This document shows positions 48,857 to 58,689 of a DNA stretch of 64,000 nucleotides, piece after piece (position 1 is the stretch's first letter; each line of letters starts with the position of its first letter). The notes beneath the pieces were generated by a model. It was not told the origin of the DNA. It ran no database searches and worked only from the letters and a program-made list of their open reading frames with translations. The position numbers were made by a program, and so were the translations under genes. This DNA is from Doryteuthis pealeii (taxonomy: Eukaryota; Mollusca; Cephalopoda; Myopsida; Loliginidae). The stretch covers positions 41,641,156-41,705,155 of the forward strand of contig CM042156.1 of assembly GCA_023376005.1 (NCBI GenBank). Direction: 5' to 3'.

Positions 48857-48900
<44 letters not shown>
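48857..48900 (+). repeat. (TAA)n microsatellite (copy B)
   Basis: About 14 TAA units, directly followed at 48901 by a truncated plus-strand R4/Dong-like element. Confidence 0.95.
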
Positions 48901-48901
<1 letters not shown>

Positions 48902-49857
48902 GACCATGCACAAGGCTCTCCACCCTAGAGACGATAGAGATAGATTATATGTGTCAAGAAAGGAAGGGGGAAAAGGTCTTGCCAACATAAAGGACTGCGT
49001 AGAAACCACAATCCAACAACTCGAAGACTATACAAAAAAGAGTAAAGACAGATTACTTATGGCAGCCAATAATAGTAGATGTGACATAGGGACAAACAGA
49101 ACAAAAACAAAGATTAGAAAACAAAAATGGGAAGAAAAACAATTATATGGACACTTCAAACGACAAACTGGAGAGGTTGCACACGAAAAGACCTGGACGT
49201 GGTTAAGAAAAGGAAACCTTAAAAGAGAAACTGAATCATTAATAATTGCTGCACAGAATAATGCCATAAGAACAAATATATCAAAGCAAAAATTGATAAG
49301 ACCCAGCAAAATAGTAAATGCAGATTATGCGGTAATAGAGATGAGACTGTAAACCATGTACTATGCGAATGTAGCAAACTAGCACAACGAGAGTACAAAA
49401 CCAGACACGACTGGGTTGGGAAGGTGATCCACTGGGAATTGTGCAAAAAATTAAATTTTGACCATACAACAAAATGGTATATGCATAAACCAGAATATGT
49501 TCTAGAGAACGAAACACATAAAATTCTCTGGAACTTTGAAATAAAAACGGATCACCTTATCCCAGCAAGAAGACCAGACCTAGTGTTGATAAACAAAAAA
49601 GAAAGAACTTGTCAACTGGTGGATTTTGCAGTTCCAGCAGATCACAGGGTGAAGCTAAAGGAAAATTAAAAAATGGATAAATATCTGGACCTTGCCAGAG
49701 AACTGAAAAAGTTATGGAATATGAAAGTTAAAGTAATACCAATTGTAGTTGGTGCACTTTGAACGGTCCCAAAAGGATTAGAAAAGGGTTTGGAAAGTTT
49801 GGAAATCAGAGGAAGGATTGAAACCATTCAGAACACTGCACTGCTGCAATCTGCCAG
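48901..49857 (+). mobile_element. R4/Dong-like non-LTR retrotransposon fragment, least decayed copy
   Basis: The first frame (48906-49352) reads MHKALHPRDDRDRLYVSRKE and continues about 100 residues through KETESL-type sequence to the point where one base is missing near 49280. The zinc knuckle CRLCGNRDETVNHVLCEC follows at about 49320 in another frame. The endonuclease motif RPDLVLINKKERTCQLVDFA is at about 49571-49630, then a stop. The reverse transcriptase domain is missing because of 5' truncation at the TAA tract. The 3' end is also lost at 49857, where unrelated sequence begins. Inactive. Confidence 0.8.
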
Positions 49858-50024
49858 GTCGACTATGACCCGGTCAATAAAGCCCAAGTCATTAAATTAC
49901 CTCCTGCCTTTGTCTCTTTACTTTTTCGTTCCTTAAATTCTTTCTTTTCAACGCAACCGCCAAATGAGATGGGGTTAAAGCATAAAACCCCTAAAAACAC
50001 GCAACCAGAATATCCAAGCTACCT

Positions 50025-50262
50025 TTAAACCTGTAAGTAAAGTCGTCGGGGCGGTCTAATGTCGATATCACCCAGACAGCGAAGGGGTCTATCCCCTTTT
50101 TCACTAGACCATGGAAATTATTTTAGAGCTCCTCACTTTAACGCACACATCCCTGTGTTACTCATACGCTGAGTTAGCGAGGGTTGGTATCGAACCAGGA
50201 ACCTTGTTATTCCTAGCCGAACACTCTACCGACTGAGCTAAACCGGCCCCTTAAACCTGTAA
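50025..50262 (-). repeat. tRNA-derived SINE, family T1, with perfect 12-bp target duplication
   Basis: The SINE (50037-50250) has its box A (TTAGCTCAGTCGGTAGAG on the minus strand) near 50240 and 3' end near 50037. TTAAACCTGTAA occurs at 50025-50036 and 50251-50262. Confidence 0.9.
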
Positions 50263-51136
50263 AACACCCAAAACCACTTATACCCCATACATATATGAAT
50301 ACTATTCAAAGATGATACTCAAAGAGCAATATCATTCATATCCCCACAAAGAGGCCTTTTTATTGGATATCCCTAGCGCTCACCTCAAACACATTTTTGT
50401 GTGAAGAGATTTAAAAGGGGGAAAAAAGAGAACTTAATTCCATTGGCATTTAAACTTAACTTCATTGGTGCAATGGAGGGGTACTGCTGAGCGATGTATC
50501 TCTAAGAACAAGATTCGTTTTATTTGTGATGTGTCCCACCAAAGACAAGACAAAAGATACCAGTATATATTTGCATCTCAACGAGGGTAATTGTGACAAG
50601 AGGTTGGTTTAATGCCCCAAAAATGCCTAAAATGGTTAAGATTATTGCCCAGCGCCTAAGGCGTCCCCGAAGAGGAAGCCAACGGACCAAGGATTTTTAC
50701 ACCGCATTGAGCTTCGGTTTGTGCGTGGCTCCCCGCGTTAAAAAGACATTATGCCAATCCAGCCTAGAAAATAAAAGTTTCCCCTTAAATAAGTTACTTC
50801 GTCTTAGTGCGTGAAAACAAAAAAAAAAATAAAAATATTCAATCGACATTTTTCTGGAAAAACAAAACGAGAGAAATTTATAAAGTTTAAAATAGAATTC
50901 AAGTCTCAGTTTCAGCCATTAGCTTCATTTTATATCTTAATAGATAAGTCATAAAAATACGTCTACAACACGCTACAATTCAACCATCGGCCATATTTTT
51001 TAGTCTTCCCCTCTCCCATCCATTAAGAAAGCGTCGAGTTATGGTCGATGGTCAATTTGAATATTTTGAGCCTTAACTGTAACAGATCAGTAAAATAATG
51101 AAGCAAATGACTGAAAGTTACTCTGATTATTGGTAA
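50263..51136. other. Unassigned DNA
   Basis: Somewhat GC-richer at 50590-50760, where the plus ORF of 73 codons at 50593-50814 includes RRPRRGSQRTKDFY. No splice context or domain is visible, so I do not call it a gene. Confidence 0.3.
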
Positions 51137-51400
51137 GTTCATATTTACCAACCCTTCTGCACGAGTAGGGTGTGACACAAGGTCTATTTCTTAAACGCGG
51201 TTTAACAGGTTTGAATTCAGAGTTTTCCTTCTCTTATAACGGTTGCCATACCAAAGTTAAAGAGCCCATTCTGCCCTACATTACCTTTTCCAAGGGTAAG
51301 TAAGTAGGTATTTACTTAACCCATTTGTCACGGGTAAGATGTAACACAAAGTTGCAAGTATCACGGGACATCCAGAAGTAAGTGTGAGAGTGTTGCATTT
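51137..51400 (-). repeat. tRNA-SINE fragments (T2 3' part and a related module)
   Basis: TTTACCAACCCTTCTGCACG and the GTTTGAATTCAGAGTTTTCC segment are T2 3' sequence. At 51297 this joins AGGTATTTACTTAACCCATT, the module also seen at 4070-4258. The T2 head is missing. Confidence 0.6.
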
Positions 51401-52017
51401 CATTTATATATAATTTTCTACATTAAAACAATTAACGTAAAGGTTAATGTGCTGGCTATTTTGTACAGTACACTGTATAGTACAGTGCACAAGCACTTTT
51501 ATCTTCTTTTTCGTTCTCTTAAAAGAAATCGGAAAATAACAGATTTTATAAGAACTCAGCTAAAATTAATATCTGTGCGTAATTGCTGTAAAGTCTGATA
51601 AAAAACAAACTTTTTTAGCCTCACAGTATGCACCATACTTACGACCTTGTGCTACATCCTACCCGTGTTGGATTGGGTAAATAAATAAATAGTAAATACT
51701 TAAAAAAAAAAAAACTTTTAGGGTAAAAAAAAAAGATAAATTAATTGATAAGACTTCTTCTGTTTAAATTGTTGTTTCATATCTATCCCAAGCAACTGTT
51801 GTAAAAAAAAAAAAAAAATAAATTTAAAAAAAGGGCCCTTATTTCAAAGTGAAAATTTTTGAAAGTTTTTTTTTTTCTGGTGAGGGCGCAGATTTTGAAA
51901 TAAATAACAAAATAATACACCGATTTTTTTTTCTTTTATAACTTAATTAATTTTTTTTATTACTATCATTATTATCAATAAAAAGCTTTTTCTTTTTCAT
52001 GGTAGAAAAAAAACTAT
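51401..52017. other. Gene-free AT-rich DNA
   Basis: A SINE-tail-like CCTTGTGCTACATCCTACCC lies at about 51644. A T-rich Pol III terminator for the next tRNA is at about 52005-52012 (A run on the plus strand). No gene. Confidence 0.4.
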
Positions 52018-52099
52018 CGACGAGGATGAGATTCGAACTCACGCGGGGAGACCCCAATGGATTAGCAGTCCATCGCCTTAACCACTCGGCCACCTCGTC
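52018..52099 (-). tRNA. tRNA-Ser (GCT)
   Basis: An 82-nt class II tRNA on the minus strand. The acceptor stem GACGAGG pairs with CCTCGTC, box A is TGGCCGAGTGG, the anticodon arm GGACTGCTAATCC contains GCT, a long variable arm follows (TGGGGTCTCCCC region), box B is GAGTTCGAATC, and the discriminator is G. An 8-T run follows, giving a strong Pol III terminator. Decodes AGC/AGU. No intron. Confidence 0.97.
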
Positions 52100-53389
52100 T
52101 GCCTGACAGTAGGTTTTATATGCTCATTCTACTTATTCTCTAGTCATAGGTTAAAAATAATAAGTATTTATTTATTTTTATGATGTCAAAAACAATGGTT
52201 AGTAAGTTCACCTCACAAACCAATACGGCGTATTGAATCATGGGTTCGATCTCTTTAGGGAGCTCCATTACTGAAAACTTGTATCAGACTAAAATAAACT
52301 AACTATACAAAAAAACGACGTTATTTTTTTTTCTTTTTTAAAGTTGATGTTTTACTTTGTGTGTTTGTGTGTGTGCACGCTTGTGTGTGTGTGTGTGTGT
52401 GCACGCGTGTGTGTGTGTGTGCACGCATGTGTGTGTGTGTGTGTGTGTGCGTGTGTGTGTGTGTGACAGTGATGCGTGTCCACTACCAAACAATAAATAT
52501 TAATTTTAACTAACATTATTTTTAATTTTATGGACAACAAAAAAAGACAACAAAATTTGGACAGCAAAAATCTTATGGACAAAAAGACACGTACATGAAA
52601 GTTTCAAACTAACTTTTGTCATTTAAAAACTTTAACTCATAAAAGTTTCAACCTACATCCTCAAAACCAGGTTTCATAAAATGATTATTTCTTTAAAAAG
52701 TTAAACTATGTTTGTGCGCACGTTCTTAAAAAAAATTGTGTACGAAAGTATTGAATATTTTTTTAACTTGTCAAGTTAAGAATTGTCAAATAGGTTTTTA
52801 AGAGAGTAAGAAGATTGTGTTCCGCCAATCTTTCAAGATGGGGGAACTTTATTGCCAATCTTAAGAATTGGCATTTGAAATCCTAACCGTTTTTTTTTTT
52901 TTTTTTTTTCTTTTTGGTCCTAGGTCGAACCCTGACCTCTGGCAATTCAAAGATAACATGTGACACGTACATAATAACCATAAATTAGTGATATACAAAT
53001 TCACGCACCTGACCATTTCAACAGTTATGACTTTTTAAAAATTAATCTATATTTATCAATCATTATTAATTTGATTTTGTTACAAAATCTTTGAAAAATA
53101 AATTTAAGAGTAGCAAACACTCCATTAGAAATAGATATAAAATCTCAAATGAAAAAAACATGTTTGTTTTAATTTTTTTCTTTTTTGTAAAATTGTACCT
53201 TCTTCGTTTTTAAATAATAAATATAAATGGAAATGTGCATATTATTTTATATGAACAGATCGAATTAATTATTGTGTGTGGTGTGTGAATAATGATAACC
53301 AAAGTTTATGATCTTCTGAAAATAATTATCACTGATTAACTGGGAAAACTAGATTAAGATAATTTCTGAAATTAGAAGAAAATTAACAT
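52100..53389. other. Gene-free spacer between the tRNA-Ser genes
   Basis: Contains a long TG tract (52358-52465) and a T run near 52890. The HTHT/His-Thr ORF on the minus strand is a microsatellite translation. Confidence 0.5.
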
Positions 53390-53471
53390 CGACGAGGATG
53401 AGATTCGAACTCACGCGGGGAGACCCCAATGGATTAGCAGTCCATCGCCTTAACCACTCGGCCACCTCGTC
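53390..53471 (-). tRNA. tRNA-Ser (GCT), second copy
   Basis: Identical over all 82 nt to the gene at 52018-52099, in the same orientation and 1.37 kb away. The flanks are unrelated, apart from ATCGACGAGG at the 3' edge, so the two genes are an older duplication kept identical by selection or gene conversion. A TTTT terminator lies about 8 nt downstream on the minus strand. Confidence 0.97.
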
Positions 53472-54330
53472 ACATGTAAACAAGAAGTATTTTTACATAT
53501 TTATAAAATAAAACCAAATCGTATAGGTATTCATGTTTTATTTTTTAATTTTTAATTCTTTTTTTAATTAGATTAAAATATTTACTAAATTTTCATCTTG
53601 AATTGTATTTTTCAACAGAAAAATAAAATCATGCCAAATCGTTAGCAGCATCTGCAACTATTTTTACAAACAAGTTAGTCGACATTTTCCTTTCTTTATT
53701 AACTGAATCTACGGATGCCTGTTCGGGCTTGAATTGTGTTTCTTTCTTTGATTTTAATATCAAACCTGAAGATATAATCCTTAAATTGAAGTTGTTTAAT
53801 TTGAAAGAACAAATAATGAAATTATTTTCAGGGTTTTATAAGTGAATCTGGAACGAAACTGCTTACAGCTTAAGTCAACGAAAGACAAAAATGTTTACAT
53901 GACAATTCAACCGTCGGTCGATTGTTGTTTTTAAAAGTCAGTTACAAAAATTTTAATTTCGTAAATTGAATTAAAACTTTGCATAACAATATATTTTTAA
54001 AATGGAAGGATATAAGTTGCTTGTTTTTTAAATGCTCCAATTTTTTTTATCCTAGTCACTTGTAAACAAAACAGTTTATGATAAAACGGATCGCGTAATA
54101 ATCACACCTACAGAAGTCTTCATTTATAAAATAAAATTCATTTGATAAATTGTGATGCAGGCGTACATTCTTAATTCATTTTTTTTTTTACACAACTTTT
54201 CTTTACATTTACGATTCTGATGGAGGTTTGTTAAAAAATTTAAAAAAGAAATGTATCTTGATCATTCAATCTTCCCACAAGGGTGACAAAACAGAACAGA
54301 CAGTTTGATGTGGGTACTCTCGCGAGGAAA
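53472..54330. other. Gene-free AT-rich DNA
   Basis: No RNA gene, repeat family or credible exon recognised. Confidence 0.4.
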
Positions 54331-54576
54331 AGTAAAAGTAAAGTCGTCGCGGTGACCTAAAGTCAGTATCAACCAGACAGCGAGGGGGTCTATCCCCTTT
54401 ACACTAGCACTAGACCAAGGAGATTGTTTTGGTGTCTGAGGTGGAGCGCCAGACCAACCATCAGCTCCTTACTTTACCGCACAGATCCCTATGCTACTCA
54501 TGCGCTAAGTTGGTGACGACAGGTATCGAACCAGGAACCTTGTGGTTCCTGGGCAGACACTCTACCGACTGAGCTC
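54331..54576 (-). repeat. tRNA-derived SINE, family T1
   Basis: Minus-strand copy with body GCGCTCCACCTCAGACACC and 3' end ACTTTACTTTTACTTTT; the head ends abruptly after GAGCTC, so a few 5' bases are missing. No clear target duplication. Confidence 0.8.
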
Positions 54577-54754
54577 TCACGTGTATGTATGGTTAAGGAC
54601 AAACATTGTCCAGGTCTCTCGATACCTCCACTCTGGGGGCATCTGACCGAGGCCACCGATACACCCTATCCTTTTTAAGTATTGAAGCGGTGGCGACTTT
54701 GTCCTTCAGGTGTACCTTGTCCGTCTGAGCATAACAATGATTCAACCTGGGAAA

Positions 54755-54957
54755 TCATTTTGAGTTATTTCCTATAAGTCTAACATAAACAAAGGGGAAC
54801 CACTCTTGACTGATAAATTATTTATTGATCTACTAGGAAAAAAGAAGACGAGGTTAGGTTTAGGGTTAGTTTAATGGGAAAATAAATAAATAATTTATCA
54901 GTCAAGAGTGGTTCCCCTTTGTTTATGTTAGACTTATAGGAAATAACCTCATTTTGA
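54755..54957. mobile_element. Foldback MITE with 9-bp target duplication
   Basis: The element (54764-54948) has arms of about 75 bp starting GTTATTTCCTATAAGTC on both ends and an internal AGGTTAGGTTTAGGGTTAG segment. TCATTTTGA flanks it at 54755-54763 and 54949-54957. No coding capacity. An 8-9 bp duplication suits hAT or Mutator-type mobilisation. Confidence 0.85.
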
Positions 54958-54989
54958 ATAGTTTGTCTGTTGATAAAACAAGGTGTTGA

Positions 54990-55235
54990 ATATCACAATA
55001 GTTAACCTCTCAGCATAAAATAACCCCAGACGGGTTGACATGCCATTCAATGGTCAAGGAGAGGCAATTAACGATTGGATTAAATTTTACTTTTAATAAA
55101 ATAATTTGTCTGACAAAAAATGAACAACCAAAAAATACTTGACTCTAAAATGATAGCAATTTTAAAGATTGATTGATTGATTTTAATGGCATGTCAACTC
55201 ATGTGGGTTTATTTTATACCTAGAGGTTAGGGAAT
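54990..55235. repeat. Two fragments of the shared SINE/LINE tail
   Basis: GGGTTGACATGCCATTCAA at about 55018 (plus) and its inverse TTTTAATGGCATGTCAACTC at about 55180 (minus) are the 3' tail found on T3 and 5S-derived SINEs. No bodies are attached. Confidence 0.55.
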
Positions 55236-55670
55236 AGTGTTCATTGTACAAGGGAGATTAAAAAATTATCCACTCTTGTTTTATGCAAGCCAAGCTCATC
55301 ATGGATGGTTTGATAAGCAGATCCATGACTAATCTACAGAGAATAAGCTACCTCATCGATAACTCGCCAGTTTACCATTACCATTTTGCAAGCTTGCTTA
55401 ATCTTCTCATCAGTGGTGGAGGTTGATGGGTGTTCTGCTCCCTCTTTATGCATCACACTAGTCTGGCCTCTTTTAAACTTCTATATCCACTCATACACAC
55501 TTTTACACAGTAGTGTATACTATCCCTGTATCATGCTAAAAGACTACAATGAATTTCAGCTCCTAACACTTCTTCCAACCAGAGAAATCAGGTCACTTCC
55601 TTGGTTCATACTAACAGTGGATTAGCCATTTTTATACTTCAAAGTCAGCAAGCAAAATGGTGCGATCAGG
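55236..55670 (-). mobile_element. Mariner-type transposase N-terminal remnant
   Basis: Minus-strand frames include VYEWIKFKRGQ-like sequence, then EHPSTSTTDEKIKQACKMVM, then NWRVIDEVAYSL, a stop, and SHGSAYQTIHDELGLHKTRV. This is the tandem helix-turn-helix layout (first HTH with YEW..F..G, linker, second HTH) of animal mariner transposases. Stops are present and the catalytic domain is absent. A SINE inserted next to its 5' side (55711-55968). Confidence 0.65.
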
Positions 55671-55693
55671 TTTAAACTTTGATCACATAACCA

Positions 55694-55985
55694 CAACAGT
55701 GCCAACTATATATATTTACCAACCCCTCCGCACGAGCAGGATGCGACACAAGGTCATTTTTTAGCGGAGTTTACCAGGTTTGAATTCAGAGTTTTCCTTC
55801 TCCTAGACTGGTTACCTAGCCCAGTCTGCTCTGCTATTTGCCCATAGCTGGAGGGAGAATTGGATTCATACCTTTCCCAAGGGTATTAGCGCCATGTGAA
55901 ATACAAACAGTTTCATCCGGGTCGACGAGTCCATTTCCTACGACTCTAACCATTAGACCACGCGTCTCCAACAGTGCCAACTATA
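55694..55985 (-). repeat. tRNA-derived SINE, family T2, with perfect 17-bp target duplication
   Basis: The SINE occupies 55711-55968 on the minus strand. CAACAGTGCCAACTATA lies at 55694-55710 and again at 55969-55985. The head (box A region CGCGTGGTCTAATGG) is at the right and the AT-rich 3' end at the left. The long duplication fits LINE-type target-primed insertion. Confidence 0.92.
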
Positions 55986-56175
55986 AACACATATGTGCAG
56001 ATTACAGTGAGACAATAATAAAGATATGTTATGGTGATAGTGTGGATAATGTTTTACTCTCCCTTATACATTCATATTTACATTTTTTGTGTAGTTGTTT
56101 CTTAAGAGGATTTTTTTTGCACACAGTCCTATTGAATATGAATAATTTTCAAACAGATCTATTTCACCCATAGTT

Positions 56176-56407
56176 ATATAATCGGACCATATGACCTTTA
56201 GGCACCCCTTTTTGTGTCTTGATTCAGAAGGACATGTTTTTCATTTACACTGTCAATATCCGGTTGTTTGCTAAGACGATTTTTAGAGTTTTACCCCTAA
56301 CCCTAACCCCTAATAAACAACCGGATATTGACGGTGTAAATGAAAAACATGTCCTTCTGAATCTAGATCAAAAAGGGGTGCCTAAAGGTCATATGGTCCA
56401 TATAATC
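56176..56407. mobile_element. Foldback MITE, family P3, with 8-bp target duplication
   Basis: The element (56184-56399, 216 bp) has termini GGACCATATGACCTTTAGGC and its inverse. Arms of about 95 bp enclose CCCCTAACCCTAACCCC. ATATAATC flanks it at 56176-56183 and 56400-56407. A sister copy is at 59356-59579. The 8-bp duplication suggests hAT-type mobilisation. Confidence 0.9.
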
Positions 56408-56684
56408 TATAGTAAGTAAAAGTAAAGTCGTCAGGGCGGCTTAATGTTGGTATGAGCCATACAGCAAGAGAGTCTATCCCCTTTTCACTAGCGTTAGACC
56501 AAGGAGATTATTTTAGCATCTGAAGTGGAACGCCACACATACCATCAGCTCCTTACTTTACCGCACAGATCCCTGTGCTACCCATACGCTGAGTTGGCGC
56601 GGACCAGTATCGAACTAGGAATCTCATAGTTTCTAGCCGAACGCTCTACCGACTGAGCTAACCTGGCCCTCAATATAATCTATA
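56400..56684 (-). repeat. tRNA-derived SINE, family T1, with 12-bp target duplication
   Basis: The SINE (56412-56672) is flanked by ATATAATCTATA at 56400-56411 and 56673-56684. It landed immediately next to the MITE at 56184-56399, after that element. Box A (TTAGCTCAGTCGGTAGAGCG on the minus strand) is intact. Confidence 0.92.
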
Positions 56685-56727
56685 ACTAAATTATACACTT
56701 TTTAAATCTCATATTGCTCACCATTGG

Positions 56728-56831
56728 ATAGCAGTACTTAATAGGTACAACTAGTCAGAGTGAACCTTGGAGTAATGACAATAAAGGGCTACTCCAAACT
56801 TCTCAGATCTCCAGAACTGGAGCCTCACCAT
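56728..56831 (-). repeat. Repeat G, partial copy
   Basis: Shares AGTACTTAATAGGTAC, GGAGTAATGACAATAA and CTCCAGAACTGGAGCCTCACC with the larger copies at 58690-59283 and 61814-62398. Strand is set from those copies. Confidence 0.6.
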
Positions 56832-57031
56832 TAGATCCAGGACACTAAAACGAAGGAGATTTCAGACCACAAATGCAACAAAGTATTTAACAGAGCAACT
56901 GATTGCAATTCTGATAAAGAACTTTGCAAATTGTTTTGAAAAGAGGAAGAGATGCTAGCAAGATAATTGTCTACTTTAAAGGAGACTAAGTGAATTAAAC
57001 TGCAACTGTATAATAATATAGCTACTGGCAA

Positions 57032-57240
57032 AATGAGCCTAAAATGCGTTTTTGACAAAATGACTTTAGCCCCCCCTACAGAAAATAATTTACCAAAGAT
57101 CAGGGAATTATCGGATTTTAATGAAATTTTCAGTGTTTATTCATCAATGAACGATCTTTATAATGCATTATTCATTTTATTTCAAAACTTTCTCATTTTT
57201 TTCAGTTCGCTTAATTTTGACCCCCCTTATGTTGGGGGCT
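57032..57240 (-). repeat. Interspersed repeat F (minus orientation)
   Basis: Reverse-orientation match to 25815-26013, from GACAAAATGACTTTAGCCCCC to TTAATTTTGACCCCCCTTA. The ORF over it is not conserved in the other copy. A third partial copy is at 57700-57795. Confidence 0.75.
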
Positions 57241-58546
57241 TAATATCTTTTTCAAGTTGGTCTTATAGTTTACTAATTACAGTATAAATAAAGAGATAAA
57301 AGACCGAAGTTATGAATAGAAACAAAAAAAAAATTTTAAGGTTGCTATTTTATGAGAAAATAAGTACTGAAAATCGGAAAATAAAAAGTAAAAAAATAAT
57401 AAATAATTTATTTTTTGGAGATTTATTTTTTACTCATTTCGATAATTATTTAGTTGACTATTATTTTATAAAAGAAAAAATTATACATCGATGTTTTTTC
57501 TGCTTAAAATGGGGAGGGGGTACATTTTCAATCGAGTTTTTCTTCAAAACGTATACTTTTTTTCGAAAAAAATAAGGTTTGCATTAAGTAGATATTTATT
57601 TTTAGAATCTAAAAATATAAATTTTAAACTTAAATTCTGAATATTTTTATTTTAAATGAATTTTATATATTAATTTTTTATAGCAAAAATACTAAATTAA
57701 AGTTTAAACTAATGCATTATAAAATTCATTAATTGATAAATCAATACTGAAAATTTCATTAAAATCGGATAATTACCTGATTTTTGGTAATTTTTTTTGC
57801 AATCGCGAATGTTATATTAAAATTGTAAACAAGCTCTTAAAACCCTTGAAAAAGAGACAGAATGGCAGATCGCGTCAAAATTTACCAAAACAAATGGTTT
57901 TAAATCTTTTAAAAATAAACTACATATGTAGTAATATTTTTCTTTTTTTAATGATGGTCATTATGTTACTACTTATCGATTTAGACAAAGTTTGACCTTA
58001 AATAATAGATTAAATAATTTTAATTTGCTTTTAAAACTCGTAGAAGCTGATTTTTTTTGCCAGTCCCTAGTATAATATATAATTTAAAGTGTCATGCTGT
58101 TTTTTTAATGATATGACTTGCAAATGTTGGTCTCCACAAACTTGTTGTGGAGTCTCATTTTGAAACTGTAATATATTCAGGTGTATCAAAGTGTGTAACT
58201 TGTTAACGGACAGAACTCAAAAGCAATCGATCGTCATTTTACATTTGGGTGATGGAAATAAGTTGACAACGATGATTTACATTTTAGATTCTCACTTTTA
58301 TGACGGTGTTTCCTGGCTCCTTTGATTTTGTTTCAACCGTCATTTTGTTTGTAAGTTGCGATAACCTTTGAGTCCTAAAAAGCCCACGGGGTATCTAAAT
58401 ACTAAGCTTCCCATCATGCAACTGCTTGGTTTGGATTCCATGTGACTTTTAAAGCCTAACGTCCAGGCCATGTCTTTTTTAAGATATGATATCTCTTACC
58501 AAATCAAAGTATAGCATCCCACAAAACCTAATTTATCTTAGTCCTA
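57241..58546. other. Gene-free AT-rich DNA with a partial repeat F copy
   Basis: 57700-57795 repeats the F segment AAATCGGATAATTACCTGAT. 58136-58160 contains a short hairpin (CTCCACAAACTTGTTGTGGAG, one base over a limit-free perfect stem of 8). The Lys/Phe-rich 87-codon ORF at 57312-57575 is not supported. Confidence 0.45.
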
Positions 58547-58665
58547 TGTAGGCTAATAACAGGTACTACTACTCAGAGTCAGAGTGGACCTGGAAGTAAT
58601 GGCAATGAACGAGTACTCCAAACTTCCCAAATCTCCAGAACTGAAGCCTCACCATTAGGGTCCCA
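58547..58665 (-). repeat. Repeat G, partial copy
   Basis: TAACAGGTACTACTACTCAG, then GGAAGTAATGGCAATGAACG, and CTCCAGAACTGAAGCCTCACC match the larger G copies. It abuts the tail of the next copy. Confidence 0.65.
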
Positions 58666-58689
58666 TGTATGGCTTAAATATGTTTTATT

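Larger units (their letters stand above)
29907..48900. repeat. Copy B of the ~19 kb duplicated segment
   Basis: Collinear with 10228-29460. It begins in the tail of a T3 SINE (29907-29952) directly after the gap. Copy B has its own SINE (33698-33952), a 328 bp segment (31651-31979), a longer satellite and a longer minisatellite. It lacks the 2.3 kb block and the foldback element of copy A. Confidence 0.95.

Noticed and set aside
50593..50814. 73-codon plus-strand ORF with an Arg-rich start
   Set aside because: No domain, splice or promoter context; single occurrence.
52352..52582. His/Thr-rich minus-strand ORF
   Set aside because: Translation of the TG microsatellite.
56290..56315. Interstitial telomere repeat
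   Set aside because: Only two to three CCCTAA-like units, inside a MITE loop; too short to call a telomeric tract.
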